48,055 nt of DNA from Nitrospinaceae bacterium (GCA_029261395.1 JAJDBJ010000064.1:1-48055); one strand, 5' to 3'; positions 33,244-42,477 are shown, numbered from the stretch's first letter. Notes: generated by a model not told the origin, from the sequence alone. Numbers and translations: made by a program.

Positions 33244-33331
33244 AAACATAGATTCTTCGTCGGCAAGACCTCCTCAGAATGACAAGACGTATCTCTCTGT
33301 CATTCTGAGCGTTAGCGAAGAATCTGTGTTT
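33244..33331. repeat. Dispersed inverted-repeat element, family B, copy 1
   Basis: AGATTCTTCG (33250-33259) is inverted at 33316-33325, and TCAGAATGACA (33274-33284) at 33299-33309, around a short centre. A second copy in the same orientation lies at 34976-35061, on the other side of asnS. Motifs of the type GTCATTCTGAGCG are widespread intergenic repeats in bacteria. Confidence 0.8.
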
Positions 33332-33455
33332 TAATGTTTTGCTTTAAAATGGCAGTAGAGGAGAAATTTTGTCCTTTCCAAGCAATTGAAAAAGAGATTA
33401 TAGTAGGCATTGGCGGCATATGGCGTCGGCAATCAATAAAGGGAGTGGATAGCAC

Positions 33456-34853
33456 ATGGCGAAGAAGAAACGCGATACAGTCAAAGTCCTGCTGGCGGAT
33501 CAACCCCGCGAGGGCGTTCTGGTGCAGGGATGGGTGCGGACACGGCGCGACTCCAAAGGCGGGTTCTCGTTTATCGAGGTCAACGACGGGTCGTGCCTGA
33601 AGAATATCCAAATTATTGCGGAACATAAGCTCGATTCCTTCAAGTATTGGAATAAGCCGCTGACCACCGGAAGTTGCGTGTCCGTTCACGGCAATCTGGT
33701 GGCATCGGAGGGCAAAGGCCAGTCGGTGGAAGTGCAGGCGGTGTCCATTGAGGTGCATGGTTCCGCCGATCCCGAAACCTATCCTCTGCAGAAAAAATTT
33801 CACTCGCTGGAGTATCTGCGGGAGATATCCCACCTGCGACCCCGCACCAACACCATCGGCGCGGTGATGCGCGTGCGCAACCGGCTGGCGTATTCCGTCC
33901 ACCGTTTCTTCAACGACCGCGGGTTTCTGTACCTGAACACGCCGATTATTACGACGAGCGATTGCGAAGGCGCGGGGGAGATGTTCCAGGTGACAACGCT
34001 GGATATGACCAATCCACCGAAGAACGATGGGAAAATCGATTACAGTGAAGATTTTTTCGGCAAGCAAACCAGCCTCACCGTGAGCGGTCAATTGGAAGCC
34101 GAGATTTACGCGATGGCGTTGTCGCTGGTCTACACCTTCGGCCCGACGTTCCGCGCCGAAAACTCCAATACCAGCCGCCACCTCGCCGAGTTCTGGATGA
34201 TCGAACCGGAGATGGCGTTTTACGATCTCGACGACAATATGGATCTGGCGCAGGAGTTCCTCCAGTTTTTGTTCAACGATGTACTGGAGCACTGCACCGG
34301 CGACCTCGAATTTTTCAATCAGCGCATCGACAAGCATCTGCTGGAAACGCTGAACCAGGTGGTGAGTCACGATTTCGAGCGTCTGCCGTATTCCGAGGCG
34401 ATTCACCTGCTCGAAAAGACCAGTCAGAAGTTCGAGTATTCAGTCGAATGGGGGTGTAACCTTCAGGCAGAACATGAACGCTATCTGGCGGAAAAAGTGT
34501 TCAAGAAACCGGTGATCATTTACAACTATCCGGAGACCATCAAGCCGTTTTACATGAAACTCAACGAAGATGGCGAAACCGTGCGCGCCATGGATGTTCT
34601 GCTACCGAAGCTGGGCGAGATCATTGGTGGCAGTCAGCGTGAGGACGATTACGACACGCTGATGAAGCGCATCAAGCAAAAGGAGTTGGATCCTGAAGAA
34701 TATGGATGGTATCTCGATCTACGCAAGTACGGTTCCGCACCTCATTCCGGTTTCGGTCTCGGATTCGAACGGCTGGTGCAGTTCACCACTGGCGTCGAAA
34801 ATATCCGCGATGTCATTCCCTTCCCCCGCACCCCGAAGCATGCCGGATTTTAA
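33456..34853 (+). CDS. asnS: Asparaginyl-tRNA synthetase
   Basis: Charges tRNA-Asn with asparagine. The 465-residue length is normal. An N-terminal OB-fold anticodon domain (about 17-110, [20 protein letters not shown]) precedes the class IIb catalytic core. Motif 2 is [20 protein letters not shown], and motif 3 is [10 protein letters not shown] near the C-terminus. The Glu-rich metal and ATP site segment [12 protein letters not shown] is present. It stands alone between two family B repeats, with no operon partner. Many bacteria lack AsnRS and use the amidotransferase route, so its presence is informative. Confidence 0.97.
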   Translation: MAKKKRDTVKVLLADQPREGVLVQGWVRTRRDSKGGFSFIEVNDGSCLKNIQIIAEHKLDSFKYWNKPLTTGSCVSVHGNLVASEGKGQSVEVQAVSIEVHGSADPETYPLQKKFHSLEYLREISHLRPRTNTIGAVMRVRNRLAYSVHRFFNDRGFLYLNTPIITTSDCEGAGEMFQVTTLDMTNPPKNDGKIDYSEDFFGKQTSLTVSGQLEAEIYAMALSLVYTFGPTFRAENSNTSRHLAEFWMIEPEMAFYDLDDNMDLAQEFLQFLFNDVLEHCTGDLEFFNQRIDKHLLETLNQVVSHDFERLPYSEAIHLLEKTSQKFEYSVEWGCNLQAEHERYLAEKVFKKPVIIYNYPETIKPFYMKLNEDGETVRAMDVLLPKLGEIIGGSQREDDYDTLMKRIKQKELDPEEYGWYLDLRKYGSAPHSGFGLGFERLVQFTTGVENIRDVIPFPRTPKHAGF

Positions 34854-34868
34854 CCGGCGAAGCGCCGG

Positions 34869-34883
34869 CCAGCGTGACGCTGG
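34869..34883. repeat. Short hairpin repeat, family C, copy 1
   Basis: CCAGCG-TGA-CGCTGG followed by ACCCAA, 15 bases after the asnS stop. The identical hairpin is at 46159-46173, also just after a stop codon. There is no T-tract, so it may stabilise mRNA 3' ends or be a mobile palindrome. Confidence 0.7.
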
Positions 34884-34890
34884 ACCCAAT

Positions 34891-34953
34891 AGGCCTCTCT
34901 TTTTAAAGAGGGGTTGGGGTGACTTAGCGCCCCCTTGTAAAGGGGGGCGGCTG
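34891..34953. repeat. Dispersed repeat, family D, copy 1
   Basis: Two palindromic stretches, CCTCTCTTTTTAAAGAGG-like and CCCCCTTGTAAAGGGG, joined by GTTGGGGTGACTTAGCG. The second copy at 42561-42622 keeps the same two-hairpin plan and the CCCCCTTGTAAAGGGG core. Confidence 0.6.
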
Positions 34954-34975
34954 GATAAACAGGATTACATAAGCT

Positions 34976-35061
34976 AAACACAGATTCTTCGTCGCTTGCA
35001 CTCCTCAGAATGACAAATCGGTACTGGTTGTCATCCTGAGCGAAGCGAAGGATCTGTGTTT
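34976..35061. repeat. Dispersed inverted-repeat element, family B, copy 2
   Basis: AAACACAGATTCTTCG (34976-34991) is inverted at 35046-35061 with one mismatch, and TCAGAATGACA has its partner TGTCATCCTGA near 35030. It has the same orientation as the copy at 33244-33331; the two bracket asnS. Confidence 0.8.
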
Positions 35062-35104
35062 GCTTTAGTTTTTATCCCGTTATCCGGTCAGAATTTATTT
35101 CAGG

Positions 35105-36478
35105 CTAGGTGCGCTCAAGGAGGACCGCCGTTTCGACGTGGGCGGTTTGCGGGAACATGTCGATCACTTTGATGGCTTTGATGGAGTAATCGGTCAGTTT
35201 CGCCAGGTCGCGCGCCAGTGTGGCGGGATTGCATGAGACATAGATCAATCGCTCGACCTTCATTTTTGAAATGGCGTCGATCACCTGTTCGGAACAACCC
35301 TTGCGTGGCGGATCAACAATGAGGGTCTGTGCGGAACCGATGGCGTTCTCATCTTCCAGGAATCGTTCGAAAGTGCCCTGCACGAACCGGCAGTTGGGGA
35401 GGTTGTTGCGCTTCGCGCTTTCCTTGGCGTCGTCCACCGACGCGGCGGACTCGTCCACTCCGGTCACGCCAATGCCCGCCTTCGCCAGCCACAGGCTGAT
35501 GCCGCCGTTGCCGCAATACGCGTCCACTACCGAACCCGGTTTCTGGAGGACCCATTCTTTAATACAGTCGTACAGTTTCACCGTTTGAAACGGGTTGATT
35601 TGGAAGAACGAGGTGAGTGAGAGTTGAAATGTCAGGTCGCCGAGTCGGTCGGTCAGGAAATCCTGTCCCCACAGTGTTTCAGTTTTCTCGCCGAAGATCG
35701 CGTTGGTTCTTATATTGTTGATGTTGCGCACCACGCCGACGATACCGAGGTCGATTAAAGCTTTTCGGTTGAGCAGTTGCTCTGGAAAGCCCTTGGGGAA
35801 ATCGCCGGTGGTGGTCACGAAGCCGAGCAGGCTCTCTCCGGTTTCCGGGGAGTGACGCAACACCAATCCGCGTATCAGTCCTTTGTGGTTTTTTTCATGG
35901 TAGATGGAGAGGCGGTGCTGTTGCATCAGGCTCCGCACCCATTCCTTGATGGCGTTGATCGGCTCCAGCAGGGTGTCGCAGGTGGGGGAGTCCACCACCT
36001 CATGCGTGCCCTGTTTGTAAAAACCGATACGGGGTTTGCCACCGCGGGGGCCGAACGCGAAACTTCCCTTGTTGCGATAGTTCAGGGCTTTCTCCGCAGG
36101 CACCGATTCAATGGGCACGGGAATCTTGATTTTCCCGATGCGCTCCAGCGCGTCGATGACGGATTGCACTTTGAACGCCATCTGCGAGTCGTAATTCAGA
36201 TGTTGGATCTTACATCCGCCGCATTCCGGAAACACCGCGCAGGGCGGCTCCACCCGGTCCTTCGATTGTTGGTAGAAGACGATCGCGCTCGCCACGCCGA
36301 AGCGCGGGGTGGTCTTCACGATTTCGCACTTGGCGACGTCGCCGGGCAGTCCGGACGGGAGAAATAGGGTGTATCCCTCGTGACGGCACAGGCCATCGCC
36401 GCTGGAAGCAAGGGTTTCCACCGTCAGTTCCAAACGGTCGCCGAGTTTGACGGGTATAATCTGTTTTTCTTTGGACAT
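35105..36478 (-). CDS. RlmD/RumA-type rRNA (uracil-C5)-methyltransferase
   Basis: SAM-dependent m5U methyltransferase of the TrmA/RlmD family, acting on 23S rRNA in known members. The 457-residue protein has an N-terminal TRAM domain (about 8-65). A [4Fe-4S] ligand set follows: C80, C86 and C89 (CAVFPECGGC), and a fourth Cys in SPTCDTLL. The methyltransferase core shows VDAYCGNGGISLWLA, then DPPRKGC and the nucleophile Cys in YVSCNPAT. I cannot separate RlmD from RlmC/RlmCD by reading alone, so no symbol is given. It depends on Fe-S assembly and is divergent from the nucleosidase gene. Confidence 0.9.
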   Translation of the reverse strand: MSKEKQIIPVKLGDRLELTVETLASSGDGLCRHEGYTLFLPSGLPGDVAKCEIVKTTPRFGVASAIVFYQQSKDRVEPPCAVFPECGGCKIQHLNYDSQMAFKVQSVIDALERIGKIKIPVPIESVPAEKALNYRNKGSFAFGPRGGKPRIGFYKQGTHEVVDSPTCDTLLEPINAIKEWVRSLMQQHRLSIYHEKNHKGLIRGLVLRHSPETGESLLGFVTTTGDFPKGFPEQLLNRKALIDLGIVGVVRNINNIRTNAIFGEKTETLWGQDFLTDRLGDLTFQLSLTSFFQINPFQTVKLYDCIKEWVLQKPGSVVDAYCGNGGISLWLAKAGIGVTGVDESAASVDDAKESAKRNNLPNCRFVQGTFERFLEDENAIGSAQTLIVDPPRKGCSEQVIDAISKMKVERLIYVSCNPATLARDLAKLTDYSIKAIKVIDMFPQTAHVETAVLLERT

Positions 36479-36580
36479 AGGGCTTTCGGTTGGGGGTTAC
36501 GACTGAGAAAGATATCACAGGCCCCCGGCTTTGCCTAAAATATAATTTTTTTGTCGAGCGACAGCGGGTACAATCTGAAT

Positions 36581-37303
36581 ATGGGAAAGCACATCGCCAT
36601 TATCGGCGCTATCAAAGACGAAATCGCCGGTATCAAAAACCAGATGCAGATTACCGATACCCTGCGCTGGCCAACCGGCAACGCCTTTGTCGGGGAGTGG
36701 CAGGGTGTGCCCATTGTTCTTGTGCGCTCCGGTATGGGATGTGACCGGGCCCGCCGGGCCTTGCTGGAAGTGGCGGATCGGTTTTCTCTGGAGCGCGTGA
36801 TTTCCATCGGTTATGCCGGGGCACTGGACCCGGCCCTGCAGGTTGGTGAGTTGGTGGTTGCGGACAAAATTGTGCATTGCGAGACCCTGAAATCGTGTGC
36901 ATTGGATGAAGAACTCATCAGCACCATGCCGGAAGCGCGGCGAGGGACGTTGTTGACGGTCGACGAAGTGGCGGCCACCCCGTCGGAGAAGAAGGCACTG
37001 AGAGAAAAATATTCCGCTGTGGCAGTGGATATGGAAACCTCGGCGCTGGCGGAGGAGGCGGAAGCGCGTCATCTGTCTTTCGTTTCCGTGAGAGGCATTA
37101 CCGACACCGCGGATCAGGAATTGATCGATTGCTCGCATCTGGTAGCGGAAGATGGTGACGTGTCGAAGTTGAAAGCCGGGTGGCACGTTCTCACTCATCC
37201 CGGTGACCTCAAAGGCATGATCGGTCTTGGCAAGCACGCCAAGTTGGCCACGGCGAATTTAACCGCATTTTTAAAGCAATACTTTAAAGTCAGGGGAAAA
37301 TAA
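36581..37303 (+). CDS. MTA/SAH nucleosidase-like protein (phosphorylase superfamily)
   Basis: 240 residues from ATG 36581; a longer frame from 36551 adds a non-conserved leader. MGKHIAIIGAIKDEI and the substrate motif VAVDMETSALA are typical of 5'-methylthioadenosine/S-adenosylhomocysteine nucleosidases and of the related hopanoid phosphorylase HpnG. SGMGCDRARRAL is also conserved. With mtnA about 5 kb away, MTA cleavage in methionine salvage is plausible. HpnG is the alternative, as no hopanoid genes are in the window to decide. A TATAAT at 36541-36546 may be its -10 box. Confidence 0.8.
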   Translation: MGKHIAIIGAIKDEIAGIKNQMQITDTLRWPTGNAFVGEWQGVPIVLVRSGMGCDRARRALLEVADRFSLERVISIGYAGALDPALQVGELVVADKIVHCETLKSCALDEELISTMPEARRGTLLTVDEVAATPSEKKALREKYSAVAVDMETSALAEEAEARHLSFVSVRGITDTADQELIDCSHLVAEDGDVSKLKAGWHVLTHPGDLKGMIGLGKHAKLATANLTAFLKQYFKVRGK

Positions 37304-37323
37304 ATTTTGAAGGGGGAGAGAAA

Positions 37324-37695
37324 TTGAATAGGAAAGTTTTGATTGTTTTTTCAATGGTGTTGATTCTATGGTTACCGCTCAATGCAGAAGCCCTCGACAA
37401 GCGTCCGCCGTGGCAGATACTGGACGAGGCGTTGACCTATCTGCACTCGGTGCCGGAAGTGGCGTGGGTGAAGTTTGAAGGGCATAACGTATTGATCGGC
37501 TGGAAGAGTCATCCCCGGAAATTCGCGAAGATCAATAAAACCGCCGCCAAGAACGCCGCGCATGCGCTTCACAACGAAGTGACCCTCTATTCCCTGCGCG
37601 CCGAACAGACATCCTTCAAGGTAAGCGAAGAAGAATCCTACCTGTGCAAAACCATCGCCAACCCGCAGGAAATTGTAAAGTCCAACTGCCGTTAA
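37324..37695 (+). CDS. Small secreted protein of unknown function
   Basis: 123 residues from a TTG start with GGGGGAGAG upstream. The signal peptide ends near residue 24 (NAEA). The mature part has WKSHPRKFAKINKTAAKNAAHALH and two cysteines near the C-terminus (C112 and C122), which could form a disulfide. The family is not recognised. It follows the nucleosidase gene by 20 bases and is convergent with the Kelch gene, 6 bases apart. Confidence 0.7.
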   Translation: MNRKVLIVFSMVLILWLPLNAEALDKRPPWQILDEALTYLHSVPEVAWVKFEGHNVLIGWKSHPRKFAKINKTAAKNAAHALHNEVTLYSLRAEQTSFKVSEEESYLCKTIANPQEIVKSNCR

Positions 37696-37701
37696 AATTT
37701 A

Positions 37702-38658
37702 TTACGGTGTGAACACCTGATGGTATTTGCTACCACCTCCGCCGGGGTGGGGTCCGCCGTTCAGGAGATGAATCGCGCCGTTGACCACCACTGAGCCGAG
37801 GCCGTGACAGGATTTGGGCATGGGCGGCTGGGCGCTCCACTGATTCGTTTTTGGATCGTACGCTTCATTTTCGTTGAAGGTGCCTTCGCCCGACTCGCCG
37901 CCGAACACATAAATTTTTTCATTTATAAATTGCGAAGTGATGCCGGAACGTGCCGTCGGCAGGGGGGCGCGCGTTTTCCATTGATTGGATTTGGGATCGT
38001 AGGCTTCGTTGGTGTTGAGGTTTTGGTTGTAGTTGACGTTGACGCGCCCGCCGAGGGCATACAACAGTCCGTCTGCTACCGATATCGTAAGATGATCCCG
38101 TGGCGTGGGGATGGGCGCTAATTGTTTCCAGGTGTCGGTTTTGGGATCGTACACCTCGTTGGCGTTGCTGTTTCTCAGCCGGAACAATTTTTTAAGCGCG
38201 CCGCCCACCGCGTAGATTTTGCCGTCGATCACCCCCGCCGCCAGAGCGCCGCGTTCCGTCGGCATCGGTGTTTGTTCCGTCCATTTGTTTTCACCTGCGT
38301 CGTAGGCGTAAACGGTATTCACCGGCGTCCACATGCCCGACGAAAATCCGCCGATCACATATATTTTGCCGTGGGTCGAAACCGCCGTGGTGTGGTGCCG
38401 GGGAGCGGGCAGGGGCGCGACTTTTGACCAGCTCTGTGTTTTCGGGTCGTACACCTCGACCTGATCGCTGATGCCGTTGGGGGTGAATCCGCCGATGAGA
38501 TAAATCTTGTCCTGATGATTCACCACCGCCACTTCGGTGCGCGCGGTGGGCGTTGGCGGCAGAACTTTCCAGTCGCCGGTTCCCTCAGCAAGGGTTGATG
38601 CCGGTAACAGGGTGAACGCTAATATAATGAGTAAAGATTGTTTGATGGAGAGGCGCAT
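37702..38658 (-). CDS. Secreted Kelch-repeat beta-propeller protein
   Basis: 318 residues from ATG 38658 with a signal peptide ending STLAE. A frame from 38715 reads through a dispersed repeat and is rejected. Six Kelch blades are visible, each with a (V/A)YDPK-type turn, a Trp and a (P)MPTxR turn, starting near GDWKVLPPTPTARTEV and ending with NQWSAQPPMPKSCHG. Likely a binding protein in the periplasm or outside the cell; the ligand is unknown. Its ribosome site AAGGAGGGG is one arm of the family A repeat at 38667-38687. Confidence 0.87.
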   Translation of the reverse strand: MRLSIKQSLLIILAFTLLPASTLAEGTGDWKVLPPTPTARTEVAVVNHQDKIYLIGGFTPNGISDQVEVYDPKTQSWSKVAPLPAPRHHTTAVSTHGKIYVIGGFSSGMWTPVNTVYAYDAGENKWTEQTPMPTERGALAAGVIDGKIYAVGGALKKLFRLRNSNANEVYDPKTDTWKQLAPIPTPRDHLTISVADGLLYALGGRVNVNYNQNLNTNEAYDPKSNQWKTRAPLPTARSGITSQFINEKIYVFGGESGEGTFNENEAYDPKTNQWSAQPPMPKSCHGLGSVVVNGAIHLLNGGPHPGGGGSKYHQVFTP

Positions 38659-38666
38659 GATTATTT

Positions 38667-38742
38667 CCCCTCCTTGGTAAGGAGGGGATACAGGGGAGGT
38701 TATTAATAACCCCACCTCAGTCCTCCCCTTGGTAAGGGGAGG
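38667..38742. repeat. Dispersed palindromic repeat, family A, copy 2 (compact reference copy)
   Basis: Palindrome CCCCTCCTT-GGT-AAGGAGGGG (38667-38687), an inner palindrome GGTTATTAATAACC, and CCTCCCCTT-GGT-AAGGGGAGG (38722-38742), 76 bases in all. The minus-strand arm AAGGAGGGG serves as the Kelch gene ribosome site. Other copies: 30742-30873, 42656-42780, 46248-46313. Confidence 0.9.
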
Positions 38743-38833
38743 AGGTATAGTGGTAATTCACTTTTTAGGTTTTCTCTTCGGTCTCTGTGCCCTCTGTGGT
38801 GAATAGGGGGTTGCCGTTTGGCTGAAAAAAAAT

Positions 38834-39673
38834 TTATTTCAGGTGAAGCTCATCTATGGCCTTGATCTGTTTCAAGAGAGCGGGGAGCGTTTCGAACTTG
38901 AGCATGTTGGGTCCGTCGGACGGCGCACTATCGGGATCGGGATGCGCTTCCATGAACAGCATGTCGCATCCTACAGCCACCGCGCCGCGCGTCAGATGCG
39001 GCACCAGGTCGCGCTGACCGCCGGAGGTTGTGCCTTGTCCGCCCGGCAGTTGCAGGCTGTGGGTGCAGTCGAACACGACGGGATACCCGAACTCGCGCAT
39101 CAGTACCAGCGACCGCATATCGACCACCATGTTGTTGTACCCGAACATGAAACCGCGTTCGGTGAGCATGATATCTTCGTTGCCGCACTCTTTGATCTTA
39201 TCGATCACGTTTTTCATGTCCCACGGCGCGAGGAATTGTCCCTTCTTCACGTTGACCGGTATTCCCGAGTTGGCGGCCTTGACGACGAGATCGGTTTGCC
39301 TGCACAGGAAGGCGGGGATTTGTAAAACGTCGAGCACTTGCGCCGCCGGGTCCACTTCTTCTTCCTTGTGGATGTCTGAGAGGATCGGCACGTCCAACTC
39401 TTCTTTCACCTTGCGCAAAATGCGGAGGCCCTCTGTAATGCCGGGACCGCGATAGGATTTAATGGATGACCGGTTGGCCTTGTCGTAGGACGACTTGTAG
39501 ATGAAGGGCACTCCCGCATCGGCAAAAATACGTTTCAGTTGTTCGGCGGTTTCCAGCGCGTGTTTTTCCGATTCGATCACGCAGGGTCCGGCAATGACGA
39601 CAATCGGGTTGCCGCCGCCGACAGTCAGCGGGCCGATTTTTATTGCACGTGTTTGAGTTGTGGGTGAAGTCAT
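38834..39673 (-). CDS. kdsA: 3-deoxy-8-phosphooctulonate synthase
   Basis: Makes Kdo-8-phosphate from arabinose-5-phosphate and phosphoenolpyruvate for LPS inner core. The 279-residue length is standard. Motifs include [11 protein letters not shown], then [54 protein letters not shown] and [12 protein letters not shown]. It shows that the organism makes Kdo-containing LPS. It follows the degenerate receiver gene by 36 bases on the same strand. Confidence 0.97.
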   Translation of the reverse strand: MTSPTTQTRAIKIGPLTVGGGNPIVVIAGPCVIESEKHALETAEQLKRIFADAGVPFIYKSSYDKANRSSIKSYRGPGITEGLRILRKVKEELDVPILSDIHKEEEVDPAAQVLDVLQIPAFLCRQTDLVVKAANSGIPVNVKKGQFLAPWDMKNVIDKIKECGNEDIMLTERGFMFGYNNMVVDMRSLVLMREFGYPVVFDCTHSLQLPGGQGTTSGGQRDLVPHLTRGAVAVGCDMLFMEAHPDPDSAPSDGPNMLKFETLPALLKQIKAIDELHLK

Positions 39674-39709
39674 AGTGTCAGTGCGTTGGAAGAGACGGGT
39701 ATCACGCCG

Positions 39710-40120
39710 TCAGGCCAGGGGGACCGCTTGCAGGGGTTTGCGTTCCGGCACCGGTCCATCCGGTGATATTATATTATAGGTGATTTCCTTGACGTTTTCT
39801 TTGCTGGAGGCCAGGTCGATGGACTTGAATCCCTTTTTCTTCCATTCGTCCAGGTCGATCTCCGACTTGTCGGGACCCGTCACAATGACAAAGGGAATAT
39901 TTTTTTCGCGGTGGTTTACTTTGTTGAGTTCCTTCAACTCGGCGCGGCCCGGTCGCAGGACATAAATCACGCAATCGCATCGTAGCGGGTTGTTCTTCTT
40001 GAAGCAATCCGTCAGTTTGACGAAGCCGGAGATGGTGATTATCTCCTGCTTCAGGAACTTGGCCAACTGCAGGCGCTCGCCTTTGATGGGGTCGACAATA
40101 AAAAGGGTTTTGTAATCCAT
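39710..40120 (-). CDS. Degenerate response-regulator receiver-like protein
   Basis: 136 residues with a CheY-like alternation: strand one TLFIVDP, strand three DCVIYVLRPG, strand four IPFVIVTGP, strand five GFKSIDL. The acidic pair near the start is reduced to one Asp, and the phospho-acceptor Asp after strand three is replaced (VIYVLRPG). The Thr is kept but the Lys at strand five is not at the usual place. It is likely a pseudo-receiver without phosphorylation. A proline-rich tail ends the chain. It lies upstream of kdsA; the role is unknown. Confidence 0.65.
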   Translation of the reverse strand: MDYKTLFIVDPIKGERLQLAKFLKQEIITISGFVKLTDCFKKNNPLRCDCVIYVLRPGRAELKELNKVNHREKNIPFVIVTGPDKSEIDLDEWKKKGFKSIDLASSKENVKEITYNIISPDGPVPERKPLQAVPLA

Positions 40121-40291
40121 GAATCCTCTTGGCCAGCGATAATCAATCCATTTAGTCTATCACCAAACCTCTGTCGGTTGAATCAAAATAAAAAGCGGTT
40201 TTGAGTTGCCCTTATGGACCAGCGAATCCGTTTGACTTTGCGGGTGGGGTCTGGAAAAATGAGTATGTTCATTCTTTCACCTAGAGGCATT

Positions 40292-41620
40292 ATGATCTGG
40301 AAAAAATGGTTCATGGGATGTGTCATCGGTGCCGCTCTGCTGTCCACCCCGGCGTGGGCGGAGGACCGGCCAGAAGAGGGGCGGGTGGTCGTGGTCGAAA
40401 TCAACGGCGCCATCAACCCCGTCGTGGCCGAATTCGTCAGCACGGAAATCAAAGACGCCAACGCCGCCCAGGATGCGTTCATCATTATCCGCATGGACAC
40501 ACCGGGTGGTCTCGATACCTCCATGCGCCAGATCATCAAGTCGATTCAGCAGTCGAAAATTCCGGTGGCGTCGTTTATAGCGCCGAGTGGTTCCCGTGGC
40601 GCATCGGCGGGAACGTTCATCACCATCGCATCGCACATCGCGGCGATGGCGCCGGGCACCAATATCGGTGCCGCACATCCGGTCAATATGATGGGAGGCG
40701 GTAAAGAGGGCGAACCGGGCGAGCCTTCGCCGATGGAAGAAAAAATTCTCAATGACGCGTCAGCCTATATCCGCTCCCTCGCCGAGTCGCGCGGACGCAA
40801 CGCCTATTGGGCCGAGCAGGCGGTGCGCAAAAGCGTTTCCATCTCCGCCGAGGAAGCTAAAAAATTGGCCGTCATCGACCTGGTCGCCAACAACGTCGAG
40901 GCGCTGGTGCTGGCCGTGGACGGACGCGAAGTTAAAATGGGCGACGACGCCAAAGTGACTCTCGCCACCAAGGGTAAAAAAATCGTCTATCACAAAATGT
41001 CGCCGCGTGAAAACATTCTGGACACCATCTCCAATCCCAATATTGCGTACATCCTGATGATGATCGGGCTGGTGGGTCTTTACTTCGAGTTGTCGAATCC
41101 CGGCCTTATCCTGCCCGGCATCCTCGGCGGCATCAGCATGATCCTCGCGCTGTACGCGATGCAGACCCTGCCGATCAATTATGCGGGCCTGCTACTCATC
41201 CTGCTCGGCGGTATCCTGTTCATCGCCGAATTGAACACCCCGACGTTTGGTCTACTGTCCGCGGGAGGGGTCGTTTCCATTTCCCTTGGATCGCTCATGC
41301 TGATCGATACCGACGATCCCGCCATGCAGATTTCCCATTCGGTGCTGTACCCGACGCTGGGGGCCACCGTCCTCATCGCGCTGGGCACCCTGTACCTGGC
41401 CTCCAAATCCGCCCAACTGAAACCAACCAGTGGAGTGGAAGGGATGATCGGTGTGACCGGCGTCGCGAGAGAACTGCTGAACCCGGAAGGCCATGTCTAT
41501 GTGCGCGGAGAAATATGGAACGCGGTGTGCGACGGCACCATCGACGCCGGAGAAGCTGTGGTCGTGGAACGGGTCGACGGCCTCACGGTGAAGGTTAAAA
41601 AGGCCAGCACACCCTCATGA
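40292..41620 (+). CDS. Long-form NfeD membrane protein with ClpP-class serine protease domain
   Basis: 442 residues from ATG 40292, which has AGAGG upstream and begins a signal peptide ending TPAWA; frames from 40214 only lengthen the leader. The ClpP-like protease domain (about 30-225) has catalytic S105 in SRGASAGTF, and a downstream Lys in PMEEKILND is the likely partner. Four membrane helices follow (about 240-340), then an NfeD OB-fold (about 375-440, GMIGVTGVARELL). Long NfeD proteases act with stomatin-like proteins in membrane quality control; no stomatin gene is present here. The stop overlaps the next gene (ATGA). Confidence 0.92.
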   Translation: MIWKKWFMGCVIGAALLSTPAWAEDRPEEGRVVVVEINGAINPVVAEFVSTEIKDANAAQDAFIIIRMDTPGGLDTSMRQIIKSIQQSKIPVASFIAPSGSRGASAGTFITIASHIAAMAPGTNIGAAHPVNMMGGGKEGEPGEPSPMEEKILNDASAYIRSLAESRGRNAYWAEQAVRKSVSISAEEAKKLAVIDLVANNVEALVLAVDGREVKMGDDAKVTLATKGKKIVYHKMSPRENILDTISNPNIAYILMMIGLVGLYFELSNPGLILPGILGGISMILALYAMQTLPINYAGLLLILLGGILFIAELNTPTFGLLSAGGVVSISLGSLMLIDTDDPAMQISHSVLYPTLGATVLIALGTLYLASKSAQLKPTSGVEGMIGVTGVARELLNPEGHVYVRGEIWNAVCDGTIDAGEAVVVERVDGLTVKVKKASTPS

Positions 41621-42477
41621 TCAAAAAAGTCCTCCTCAATACGGTTGTCGGCCTGGCCGCTCTGCTGGCACTGCTCATGGTCGTGCTGTCCGGTTGCGAA
41701 AACACAATCATTTATCATCCCATTAAATACCCAGACGGCCTGTGGGACACGTCCCAGATGCCACTGCCGATCAAGGACGTCTGGTTTAAAGCCGAAGACG
41801 GCGTCAAACTGCACGGCTGGTATGTTCCCAGCGAGGGCGCCGTCGGCACTCTTTTGTTTTTTCACGGCAACGCCGGCAACATCACCCACCGCCTCGAAAA
41901 TATTTTCTTCCTGCATCATTTGAAACTGAACGTTTTTATTTTCGATTACCGGGGCTTCGGGCGGAGCGAGGGCGACCCCGACGAGGACGACATTTATCTA
42001 GACTGCCAGGCGGCGTATGACACGGCATTGGCCCAGCCGGGAGTATCACCGTCCTCCCTGTTTATCTTCGGGCGGTCACTCGGTGGGCCGTTCGCGGCGT
42101 ACACCGCGTCCAAAAACCCGGCGGCGGGGCTGATCCTGGAATCGACCTTCACCAACGCCGTCGACATGGCCGACAAAATGATCCCCTTCCTGCCGGGATG
42201 GTTCATCAGCGCGGAATTGAACACGCAGGGATACGTTGCGAACCTGAATACACCGAAACTGTTTATCCACGGAACGATGGATAATATCATTCCCTATACA
42301 CTGGGACGCGAACTGTACAAAGCCGCCGCCGAACCGAAAGAGTTTTATTCGATCGTCGGAGCCGGGCACAACAATACCTGGCGCGTGGGTGGGAAGCAAT
42401 ATTTTGACACCATCAAAGCCTTCGTCGTCCGGACCGTAGCCGGCCAGGCGACAGCCGAGCAGAAAACTGCCAAATAA
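41617..42477 (+). CDS. Alpha/beta-hydrolase lipoprotein
   Basis: 286 residues, coupled to the NfeD gene by ATGA. The N-terminus has a lipobox LSGC with C27 as the lipidated residue. Hydrolase motifs are FFHGNAGN (oxyanion region), the nucleophile elbow GRSLGG with S154, an Asp in HGTMDNIIPY and a His in GAGHNNTW. This is the BEM46/YqkD-like group of serine hydrolases; the substrate is unknown. The coupling suggests a joint role with NfeD at the membrane (inference). Confidence 0.9.
   Translation: MIKKVLLNTVVGLAALLALLMVVLSGCENTIIYHPIKYPDGLWDTSQMPLPIKDVWFKAEDGVKLHGWYVPSEGAVGTLLFFHGNAGNITHRLENIFFLHHLKLNVFIFDYRGFGRSEGDPDEDDIYLDCQAAYDTALAQPGVSPSSLFIFGRSLGGPFAAYTASKNPAAGLILESTFTNAVDMADKMIPFLPGWFISAELNTQGYVANLNTPKLFIHGTMDNIIPYTLGRELYKAAAEPKEFYSIVGAGHNNTWRVGGKQYFDTIKAFVVRTVAGQATAEQKTAK

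Noticed and set aside
33312-34406. 364-codon open frame antisense to asnS
   Set aside because: It lies fully opposite a confident asnS gene, has His/Gln/Arg-rich low-meaning sequence, no motif and no ribosome site; it is a codon-bias shadow.
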